Shown here one piece after another: positions 1-4,762 of a stretch of DNA of 6,466 nucleotides. The translations under genes and the position numbers were made by a program. Position 1 is the stretch's first letter. Every line of letters starts with the position of its first letter. Below the pieces are notes generated by a model. It was given only the letters and a program-made list of their open reading frames with translations. It was not told the DNA's origin and ran no database searches. The stretch lies in NCBI GenBank assembly GCA_017552165.1, contig JAFZCF010000181.1:1-6466 (forward strand), written 5' to 3'. This stretch comes from Clostridia bacterium (GTDB taxonomy: Bacteria > Bacillota_A > Clostridia > Oscillospirales > CAG-272).

Positions 1-240
1 GTGTCGGACGCCGTATCCGAGGCCGGGGACAAGCTCAAAGAGGACGCTTCGAACCTCAAGGATAAACTCCAAGAAGGCGTCTCCGAGGCGGGCGACAAGC
101 TCAAAGACGGCGTCACCGCCGTGAGCGAGGCCGCGTCGAAGGCCGGCGAAGCCATCGGCGACGCCGCGGACAGGGCTTCGGAAAAGCTCGACGAAAACGG
201 GCGCGTATCCGAAAACGGCACGTCCGGCGCCCGACCGTAA
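1..240 (+). CDS. C-terminal part of an amphipathic helical repeat protein (LEA-like), 5' truncated by window
   Basis: The frame is open from base 1 to a TAA at 238-240 and encodes 79 residues. The first codon is GTG, but no upstream sequence is available to show a ribosome site, so I treat the gene as truncated at the window edge. The protein is almost entirely Ala/Glu/Lys/Asp/Ser/Gly with no aromatics and splits into 11-residue units: SEAGDKLKEDA, SNLKDKLQEGV, SEAGDKLKDGV and weaker copies after them. The repeat is also visible in DNA: 16-40 and 82-106 agree at 23 of 25 bases, 66 bp (22 codons) apart. Eleven-residue amphipathic repeats are known from LEA group 3, YtxH-like and other stress- or surface-associated helical proteins, so the chain is probably one long amphipathic helix. 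Function is not recognisable. A TM or anchor domain could lie upstream of the window. A terminator follows at once, so the gene is the last of its transcript. Confidence 0.6.
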   Translation: MSDAVSEAGDKLKEDASNLKDKLQEGVSEAGDKLKDGVTAVSEAASKAGEAIGDAADRASEKLDENGRVSENGTSGARP

Positions 241-253
241 CGCGGCGCGGGAG

Positions 254-280
254 GGAAGGGACCTGTTTGGTCCCTTTTTT
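254..280 (+). terminator. Rho-independent terminator after the helical-repeat gene
   Basis: A perfect 8-bp stem (AAGGGACC at 256-263, GGTCCCTT at 269-276) with a 5-nt loop TGTTT runs into a T tract ending at 280. It lies 13 bp past the stop codon of the upstream gene and ends before the trpS -35 box, so it separates the two transcripts. Confidence 0.85.
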
Positions 281-296
281 CGTCCCCGAAAAGGGC

Positions 297-325
297 TTGC
301 ATTTCGCCGGTTCTTGTGCTATTCT
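297..325 (+). promoter_or_regulatory. Sigma-A-type promoter of trpS with extended -10
   Basis: A -35-like TTGCAT (297-302) and a -10-like TATTCT (320-325) are separated by 17 bp. The -10 is preceded directly by TGC, an extended -10 signature. Transcription would begin near 332, leaving a leader of only about 25 nt before the ATG. That is too short for a T-box riboswitch, which often controls aminoacyl-tRNA synthetase genes in Firmicutes. Confidence 0.6.
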
Positions 326-356
326 GTATAAAACACCGAAAACGGAGGAGAACCAC

Positions 357-1367
357 ATGGACACCATGACCGAACAAAAGCAGCGCGTATTGAGCTTCGT
401 GCAGTCGTCGGGCACGCCCACGCTCGGCAATTATCTCGGGGCGTTCCGCAACTGGCGCGGCATGGCAGCCGAAAACGACTGCATCTTCGGCGTGGCGGAC
501 CTGCACGCCCTCACGGTGCGCAACACCCCCGCCGACCTCAGGCGCCGCAGCGTGGAGCTGTACGCGTGGCTGCTGGCCCTCGGGCTCGACCCCGAGAAGA
601 ACGTCATCTTCATGCAGAGCCACGTGCCCGCCCATGCCCAGCTCGCGTGGGTGCTCAACTGCTACACCGCCTTCGGCGAGGCCTCGCGCATGACGCAGTT
701 CAAGGATAAATCGAAGCAGCACGCCGACAACGTGAACGTGGGGCTTTTCACCTATCCCATTTTGATGGCGGCGGACATCCTTTTGTATCAGGCGGACAAG
801 GTGCCGGTCGGCGACGACCAGAAGCAGCACCTCGAGCTCGCGCGCGACATCGCCGTGCGCTTCAACGGGCTCTACGGCGACGTGTTCAAGGTGCCCGAGC
901 CCTATATCGGCAAAAAGGGCTCGCGCATCACGTCTCTCACGGACCCCGAAAAGAAGATGAGCAAGTCCGACCCCAACGAGCGCTCGTTCGTCCTGCTCAC
1001 CGACGATAACGACCGCATCGCCAAAAAAATAAAGTCCGCGGTCACCGACAGCGAGGCGCTCGTCAGATACGACCCCGCGAACAAGCCGGGCGTGGCGAAC
1101 CTGATGACGATCTACTCCTGCTGCACGGGCAAGGATTTCGACGCGATCGAGCAGGAATTCGCCGGGCACGGCTACGGCGATTTCAAGGCCGCCGTTGCCG
1201 AGGCCGCGATCGCCGAGATCGAGCCGCTCAGAGCCGAATACCAGCGCATCGTTTCAGATAAAGCCACGCTCGAGCAGTGCGCGAAAAACGGCGCTGAAAA
1301 GGCCGCCGCCCTCGCGTTCAAAACGCTTCGCAAGGTCATGAAAAAGGTCGGCTTCTGGCAGGTGTAA
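357..1367 (+). CDS. trpS: Tryptophanyl-tRNA synthetase (class Ic)
   Basis: Charges tRNA-Trp with tryptophan using ATP, in the cytoplasm. The 336-residue length is normal for bacterial TrpRS. I chose the ATG at 357 because GGAGGAG (344-350) lies six bases upstream and the family alignment begins within the first ten residues; in-frame codons further upstream cross the promoter. Visible motifs: the HIGH-equivalent TLGN at residues 22-25 within TLGNYLGA; ADLHALT after strand 2; the GDDQKQH substrate-site segment at 152-158; and KMSKS at 200-204, followed by DPN. The rest is the helical anticodon-binding domain, ending KKVGFWQV. One oddity is just before the HIGH motif, where family members usually read FSGxQPSG: this protein reads LSFVQSSG (residues 12-19), with Phe14 in place of Gly and Ser17 in place of Pro. 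The gene is monocistronic, with its own promoter and a terminator shared with the convergent operon. The identification is secure. Confidence 0.98.
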   Translation: MDTMTEQKQRVLSFVQSSGTPTLGNYLGAFRNWRGMAAENDCIFGVADLHALTVRNTPADLRRRSVELYAWLLALGLDPEKNVIFMQSHVPAHAQLAWVLNCYTAFGEASRMTQFKDKSKQHADNVNVGLFTYPILMAADILLYQADKVPVGDDQKQHLELARDIAVRFNGLYGDVFKVPEPYIGKKGSRITSLTDPEKKMSKSDPNERSFVLLTDDNDRIAKKIKSAVTDSEALVRYDPANKPGVANLMTIYSCCTGKDFDAIEQEFAGHGYGDFKAAVAEAAIAEIEPLRAEYQRIVSDKATLEQCAKNGAEKAAALAFKTLRKVMKKVGFWQV

Positions 1368-1383
1368 ACGACAGAATATAACG

Positions 1384-1411
1384 AAAACCCCTCCCGTCCG
1401 GGAGGGGTTTT
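1384..1411. terminator. Bidirectional terminator between trpS and the PadR operon
   Basis: A perfect 12-bp inverted repeat (1384-1395 pairs with 1400-1411) has a GTCC loop; the outer four pairs are A-T, giving a T run on either strand. It is placed 16 bp after the trpS stop and 20 bp after the stop of the convergent minus-strand operon, so it can end both. The segment 1388-1414 is nearly identical to the terminator at 4722-4748. Confidence 0.88.
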
Positions 1412-1431
1412 GCTGGAAACATAGTCTTTTA

Positions 1432-1905
1432 TCAAACTACCACACCGGAGGCCGAGCAGGACATTGTCAGAGTCCGGTTGACCGTCTCGACAACGGTACC
1501 CGCCGCATACCGATAAAACGTGAAGTTTGCGGTAGCGGTGTTCCCGTTTTTGCTGACATTTCGGGAATGCAGGCCCCATGCGCTGTTGTAAATCGTATAA
1601 CCGGAAGTTGCAGCTGTGCAATAAGCCGTAGTTCCGTTGTAATCAAAACTTGCTTGTAAAGAAATCTCCCAAAGCGTGATCCCGTTTCGAATAAGGGAAC
1701 CTGTTTTTGTACTTGTTATCGACTGCACAGGCCCCTTTTGTTCACGATTTGTCGTTATGGTTACAACAAATAAAGACCCGTCCGGAAGGATCTCCGTCTG
1801 AACGTCGGTCGGTTCCGGGAATTCGGGATAATCCCAAGCAAAAGCGGACACGGAAGAAAAGCCGCTCAAAAGAAAAACAAGGATTATTGCTAAAAACTTT
1901 TTCAT
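1432..1905 (-). CDS. Small secreted protein with signal peptide and two cysteines, unknown function
   Basis: The 157-residue protein starts with a classical Sec signal peptide: MKK, a hydrophobic core LAIILVFLL, and a probable cut after AFA at residue 23. The mature part is rich in Thr/Ser/Asn and short beta-strand patterns such as SLFVVTITT, TLWEISLQASFDYNG and ATANFTFYRY, so it is probably an all-beta domain. Its only mature cysteines, Cys96 and Cys150, could form a disulfide. The segment with FDYNGTTAYCTAA, YNSAW and SKNGNTATA resembles a family of small secreted proteins I associate with gut Clostridia; that is memory of style, not a confirmed match. It is the last gene of the PadR operon: only three bases separate it from the upstream stop. 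Its GGAG (1915-1918 on the plus strand) lies inside the preceding gene, so translation is probably coupled. Function is not recognised; a surface or envelope-stress product of the operon is the simplest guess. Confidence 0.8.
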   Translation of the reverse strand: MKKFLAIILVFLLSGFSSVSAFAWDYPEFPEPTDVQTEILPDGSLFVVTITTNREQKGPVQSITSTKTGSLIRNGITLWEISLQASFDYNGTTAYCTAATSGYTIYNSAWGLHSRNVSKNGNTATANFTFYRYAAGTVVETVNRTLTMSCSASGVVV

Positions 1906-1908
1906 TTT

Positions 1909-2325
1909 TTATGGCTCCATATTCACAAGGGGATTGTTCAGCTCTGACGTTCCCGCGTCATAAGGTCCGTATTCAACATAGTATTCTTCATGTGTTGTGT
2001 GTATGGCGTCGATTGCGACGATCGTCATGGCGCAGGCCCAAATCAAAATGACAAGCAATCCGAAAACCAACACGGCTTTTCTGACGTGCAGCTTACGTTT
2101 CACGTATTCGAGGTTTGACTCGGAAAGAAAGGATTTTGCAATGACCTCCGGCTCGCCGAAACGCGCGATGACCGCCGAAAAATCTGACGGGTCGTTTTCT
2201 GCGATATATGCGTCTACCGACGCCGAAAACTCAGACAGAAAGCTTTTGGTCATGCTTCTTCCCACAAACATCAGGGAGCGGATTTTACGTAAATACCGCT
2301 TCTTTTCTTTTTGCAGTTGCGTCAC
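1909..2325 (-). CDS. HAAS-domain (DUF1700-like) single-pass membrane protein, partner of the PadR regulator
   Basis: The 138-residue protein has a cytoplasmic N-terminal helical region (about 5-75) with the pattern of HAAS/DUF1700-type proteins: basic start MTQLQKEKKRYLRKIRSL, then SFLSEFSASVDAYIAEN, and the signature FGEPEVIAKSFL at 56-67. One TM helix follows at about 84-106 (AVLVFGLLVILIWACAMTIVAI). The tail 107-138 is acidic and Tyr-rich and should be outside the cell. In Firmicutes such genes typically sit next to padR-like regulators and are thought to act with them in membrane-linked signalling; the exact mechanism is not settled. Start: GTG at 2323-2325 overlaps the padR stop (GTGA), with a strong GGGGGAGG seven bases upstream inside padR. 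The stop lies three bases before the next gene. The four-base overlap and tight spacing show one operon with coupled translation. Confidence 0.85.
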   Translation of the reverse strand: MTQLQKEKKRYLRKIRSLMFVGRSMTKSFLSEFSASVDAYIAENDPSDFSAVIARFGEPEVIAKSFLSESNLEYVKRKLHVRKAVLVFGLLVILIWACAMTIVAIDAIHTTHEEYYVEYGPYDAGTSELNNPLVNMEP

Positions 2326-2660
2326 AGTTCATCCTCCCCCAACAGACGCAGGATCTGCCGCGTCAGCAGCAAATAATCCTCCCGCAGAGCTTTTAACCGT
2401 TCGGCGCCGGGCGCCTCCAGCTTGTATAATTTGCGCGTTCGGCGCACGCCGACCTTCACGGTGTAGCTTGAAATGCACCCCGCGTCCTCTAATTTGTACA
2501 GGATGGGATACAGCGTCCCCTCCACCATCGTGTACACACCGTCTGTTTTTTCCTCAAACGCGTGCGTGAGCTGATAGCCGTATTTGTCGCCCTCGCTGAG
2601 CATCAGCAGCACCAGCATTTCGGTCACACCGCGCTTGAATTCGTCCCGGTTTTGTTCCAA
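2322..2660 (-). CDS. PadR-family transcriptional regulator (short form)
   Basis: The 112-residue winged-helix DNA-binding protein has the length of the short PadR subfamily. The N-terminal winged helix covers about 8-84: KRGVTEMLVLLML, KYGYQL at 26-31 (recognition region), EGTLYPILYKLEDAGCI at 47-63, and the wing with RRTRKLYKLE at 73-82. A C-terminal dimerisation helix runs 86-108. The start is TTG at 2658-2660: AGGAGG (2667-2672) is six bases upstream, and the conserved FKRGVTEML block begins only eight residues in. The next ATG codon (Met15) would cut into the first helix. It is the promoter-proximal gene of a three-gene operon and lies divergent to the cysteine protease. PadR proteins are usually repressors that bind AT-rich dyads in their own promoter, so autorepression is likely. 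The ligand is unknown. Confidence 0.93.
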   Translation of the reverse strand: MEQNRDEFKRGVTEMLVLLMLSEGDKYGYQLTHAFEEKTDGVYTMVEGTLYPILYKLEDAGCISSYTVKVGVRRTRKLYKLEAPGAERLKALREDYLLLTRQILRLLGEDEL

Positions 2661-2666
2661 AACAAA

Positions 2667-2672
2667 CCTCCT
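2667..2672 (-). promoter_or_regulatory. Ribosome binding site that fixes the TTG start of the PadR gene
   Basis: Read on the minus strand this is AGGAGG, followed by six bases (TTTGTT) and then the TTG codon at 2660. No ATG or GTG in this frame is as well placed, so it decides the rare start codon. Confidence 0.8.
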
Positions 2673-2688
2673 CGGCTTTTCTATTCAA

Positions 2689-2717
2689 ATAATAGCACAA
2701 TATTTTGTAATTTTCAA
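2689..2717 (-). promoter_or_regulatory. Promoter of the PadR/HAAS/secreted-protein operon with possible internal operator
   Basis: On the minus strand, TTGAAA (plus 2712-2717) and TATTAT (plus 2689-2694) are 17 bp apart. TGC sits directly before the -10, giving an extended -10. The expected start is near 2682, about 20 nt before the TTG codon. The spacer contains the near-palindrome ACAATATTTTGT (2697-2708), with perfect ACAA/TTGT arms, which is a reasonable autoregulatory PadR site. Promoter call: direct from sequence. Operator call: inference. Confidence 0.65.
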
Positions 2718-2723
2718 TACCTA

Positions 2724-2756
2724 TTTTAACAAAACATATTGACTTTTTAACAAAAC
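2724..2756. repeat. Pair of 12-bp direct repeats 21 bp apart in the divergent promoter region
   Basis: TTTTAACAAAAC occurs identically at 2724-2735 and 2745-2756. The 21-bp spacing is two DNA turns, so both copies face the same side of the helix. The copies bracket the -35 box of the plus-strand protease promoter (TTGACT, 2739-2744), and the second copy fills most of its spacer. The first copy sits just upstream of the minus-strand -35. Such phased direct repeats are typical of binding sites for a dimer pair or a cooperative regulator; the PadR protein next door is the obvious candidate. Confidence 0.55.
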
Positions 2757-2767
2757 CGTGATATTGT
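2739..2767 (+). promoter_or_regulatory. Promoter of the dockerin protease operon
   Basis: TTGACT (2739-2744) and TATTGT (2762-2767) are 17 bp apart, a good sigma-A match. Transcription would start near 2774, giving an unusually long leader of about 170 nt before the protease ATG at 2943. Confidence 0.6.
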
Positions 2768-2775
2768 TATGCCTG

Positions 2776-2861
2776 AAGGAGGTGAAAAGATACATTCTTT
2801 TTGCAAATGCTTTTCCAAAAACAATAAGGCTGAAAAAGATTTATTAAAAAACGTTTTTTGA
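2776..2861 (+). other. Leader segment with an orphan perfect Shine-Dalgarno and a short open frame lacking a normal start codon
   Basis: AAGGAGGTGA (2776-2785) is a near-perfect complement of the 16S 3' end, much stronger than the AAAAAGG used by the protease itself. Seven bases past its AGGAGG core stands ATA (2790-2792), where a start codon would be expected. From there 23 sense codons run to TGA at 2859-2861, beginning with HSFCKCFSKNN and ending DLLKNVF. The same frame contains an ATG at 2769-2771, but it lies upstream of the ribosome site and probably of the transcript start. Options are a leader peptide from a non-standard ATA start, a small gene whose start codon was lost, or chance. 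The end overlaps the 14-bp palindrome AAAAAACGTTTTTT (2846-2859). From 2862 to 2942 I see only A-rich leader sequence. Confidence 0.25.
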
Positions 2862-2942
2862 AAAGGAAAAAAGAAAATAGATAAACTGCGGTTCTATTTT
2901 CAAAATGAACCCTTTTGCCGCAAGGGAAACAAAAAGGTTATT

Positions 2943-3953
2943 ATGAAAAAAATAGTTATCTCTTTTGTCGTATGTTTTTTGCTTGTCTTTTGTCCTTTAA
3001 CTTCTTTATTTGCTGCAGCTTCTCTCCCGTCAAGTGTAGATTGGACGAATTGTTTGCCTACTCCCATGGCTCAACAACAAAACGATTGTACAGCATGCGC
3101 TTCAGCATATGCATTAATGACCATGGAACAAAAAATAAGAAGAGGATGGACGTTAGATGACGGAGCAGGGGATACTAAAATTTTTAGTCCATCCTATACC
3201 TTTAATAAACAAAACTGGTCAAATGGAACCGGCGCGATCTCTCTTATCATGATGAGTTCTTATGTTTCAGATGGCGCTTGTCCTAAATCTTATTTTCCAT
3301 ACACGACAAACACAAGCATTATGCCAACAGACATTCAAAATGCTGCGGCTTCATTATATAAAGCGTCTGGCGAATACCTTGTTGCTGGTATAAGCCAGAT
3401 GAAAACTCGTTTAGCAAACGGGGAAGGAATCATCATTAGCTTCCGATTGTATCAAGATTTTTTGAAGATGAGCGCAGTAAATAATGTATATGATTCTTAT
3501 GATTATTTGCCAAACGGCGGGACGCCAAATACAAGCTATGGCTCAACCTATCATACGGTCTGTTTAATCGGATATGATGACAATGCTTATGGAGGTGCAT
3601 TTAAGTTTATTAATTCTTATGGTTCTTCATGGGTCGAAGGAGGATATGGCTGGGTAACATACAACTGGCTTCCAACAGCTTGCGCTATGAAAGTTGGTAA
3701 TATTCCTCTTGGTATTAGAACCCCTGTTTTAAGTACAGATGATTACATCCTTGGAGATATAAATGAGGACGGAAGCGTTACGGCAGCAGATGCAAGATTG
3801 GCGCTTCGATATAGTGTTGGTCTTGAAACTCCAACTGCCCGGCAATATGTTTTGGCAGATGTTAATGGAGATTCTTATGTAAACTCTACAGATGCATGGG
3901 CAATTAACCAGTTTGCAACAGGACTTATTACGACAATGCCTTTATATGATTAA
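2943..3953 (+). CDS. Secreted papain-like (C1A) cysteine protease with C-terminal dockerin
   Basis: The 336-residue protein has a signal peptide (MKK, then a hydrophobic core to about residue 22, likely cut near AAA at 24-26). The papain-like domain spans about 29-255: VDWTNCLPTPMAQQQNDCTAC carries the oxyanion Gln46 and nucleophile Cys52, with the six-residue spacing seen in papain. The catalytic His204 is in YHTVCLIGYDD and Asn224 is in INSYGSSW. A two-repeat type I-like dockerin closes the chain: calcium loop one has D272, N274, D276, S278, D283; loop two has D306, N308, D310, Y312, D317. Dockerins bind cohesin modules, so the enzyme is probably displayed on a scaffold or surface protein. 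Oddities: there is no room for an I29-type prodomain, and the residue after the nucleophile is Ala53 rather than the usual Trp. The gene is markedly more AT-rich than trpS or the phosphatase. It is the first gene of a two-gene operon, six bases before the next start region. Weak ribosome site AAAAAGG. Confidence 0.9.
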   Translation: MKKIVISFVVCFLLVFCPLTSLFAAASLPSSVDWTNCLPTPMAQQQNDCTACASAYALMTMEQKIRRGWTLDDGAGDTKIFSPSYTFNKQNWSNGTGAISLIMMSSYVSDGACPKSYFPYTTNTSIMPTDIQNAAASLYKASGEYLVAGISQMKTRLANGEGIIISFRLYQDFLKMSAVNNVYDSYDYLPNGGTPNTSYGSTYHTVCLIGYDDNAYGGAFKFINSYGSSWVEGGYGWVTYNWLPTACAMKVGNIPLGIRTPVLSTDDYILGDINEDGSVTAADARLALRYSVGLETPTARQYVLADVNGDSYVNSTDAWAINQFATGLITTMPLYD

Positions 3954-3964
3954 CGGAGGTGTTC

Positions 3965-4648
3965 ATGATCATGAAATCTATAAGAAAGTGGCTTGCGCTG
4001 TTTTTTGCTGTCGTTTTGGTTGTTTCATGTGTCCCACGGGTTTTTGCAAAGCCGACGGAGCTTGATTTCTTTGGAACCATGACAGATGCGTCGCCCGAAG
4101 GCTTTGCGCGGGCGCCCGGACAATTATTGCTTTTTCTTTCGCGGGATTTCACCGAAAAAACGCCGCTCGGGCGGGACCAGACCACCGCCGAGATCGTGAA
4201 GCTTTTCGAGCCGGCCCTCAGCCGTTATTTTCTGAGCTGCACGGTTTTCGTATCCGTCAACGACCCCGAATATGAAGAAATGATCGAGGGATTCTCTCTT
4301 CCCAAAGAGCAGCCGGAGCCGGGTGACGTTTTATACGTCATATTAAAAGACGGCTCCGCGGAAAACGAACAGGCATTTCTTTCGGAACTTGAAAACAATG
4401 CGAAGGTTATCGCCTTTATGCGGCTTTACGGGCCGATTTCGGCATCCGCTCATTTATTGCCGGGTGACGTTGACGACGACGGGGCCGTGACCGCGGCGGA
4501 CGCGCGGCTGGCGCTTCGTGCGGCGGTTTCATTGGAACCTCTCGGAAAAGGCGGAAAAGCCTTCATCTGCGCGGATACGGACGAAGACGGAACGATCACC
4601 GCCTCCGATGCCCGAACCATCCTGCGGATCGCCGTCGGGCTGGAATAA
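3965..4648 (+). CDS. Secreted dockerin protein with unrecognised N-terminal domain, partner gene of the protease
   Basis: I start at ATG 3965 because GGAGG (3955-3959) is five bases upstream. The GTG at 3959 overlaps that ribosome site, and ATG 3971 is a weaker alternative. The 227-residue product has a basic N-terminus and hydrophobic core, with a signal peptidase I site likely after VFA (residue 28). VVSC at 19-22 could also be read as a lipobox. Residues 29-155 form an unrecognised domain with alternating strand/helix pattern. Its second half, DVLYVILKDGSAENEQ followed by LSELENNAKVIAF, resembles a beta-alpha-beta unit of ferredoxin-like (I9-propeptide-like) domains, but this is only a resemblance. 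The C-terminus is a two-repeat dockerin: loop one D168, D170, D172, D179; loop two D204, D206, D208, D215. It shares VTAADARLALR with the protease dockerin, so both may use the same cohesin type. Base composition is GC-rich, unlike its operon partner. Confidence 0.85.
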   Translation: MIMKSIRKWLALFFAVVLVVSCVPRVFAKPTELDFFGTMTDASPEGFARAPGQLLLFLSRDFTEKTPLGRDQTTAEIVKLFEPALSRYFLSCTVFVSVNDPEYEEMIEGFSLPKEQPEPGDVLYVILKDGSAENEQAFLSELENNAKVIAFMRLYGPISASAHLLPGDVDDDGAVTAADARLALRAAVSLEPLGKGGKAFICADTDEDGTITASDARTILRIAVGLE

Positions 4649-4720
4649 ACGGGCTTTCGTCCACGCCGGATAATCGCCGTCTTCATGAACGTCGGCGTGT
4701 TCTGAATCGACAACCAAAAG

Positions 4721-4742
4721 ACCCCTCCCGCCCGGGAGGGGT
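4721..4742. terminator. Bidirectional terminator between the dockerin operon and the histidine phosphatase
   Basis: CCCCTCCC (4722-4729) pairs with GGGAGGGG (4734-4741) across a GCCC loop, with an outer A-T pair. T runs follow on the plus strand (4742-4745) and on the minus strand (complement of 4717-4720). It is 72 bp past the dockerin-gene stop and 20 bp past the end of the convergent phosphatase gene. The stretch 4649-4720 holds no gene; it has a 7-bp inverted repeat (CACGCCG 4662-4668, CGGCGTG 4693-4699). Confidence 0.85.
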
Positions 4743-4762
4743 TTTGCTTTGTGTTTTTGCTC

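Noticed and set aside
301..356. T-box riboswitch upstream of trpS
   Set aside because: The leader is only about 25 nt from the predicted start and lacks T-box structure; the upstream hairpin belongs to the previous gene's terminator.
1707..2569. Plus-strand frames across the PadR operon
   Set aside because: No ribosome sites, and they overlap three well-supported, translationally coupled minus-strand genes.
2846..2859. 14-bp palindrome AAAAAACGTTTTTT as a terminator or attenuator
   Set aside because: Nearly all A-T with no loop space, so the RNA hairpin would be weak; an attenuator is not supported.
2905..2946. 13-codon leader frame (MNPFAARETKRLL) whose TGA overlaps the protease ATG as ATGA
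   Set aside because: The overlap looks like coupling, but no Shine-Dalgarno precedes the ATG, so it is probably chance.
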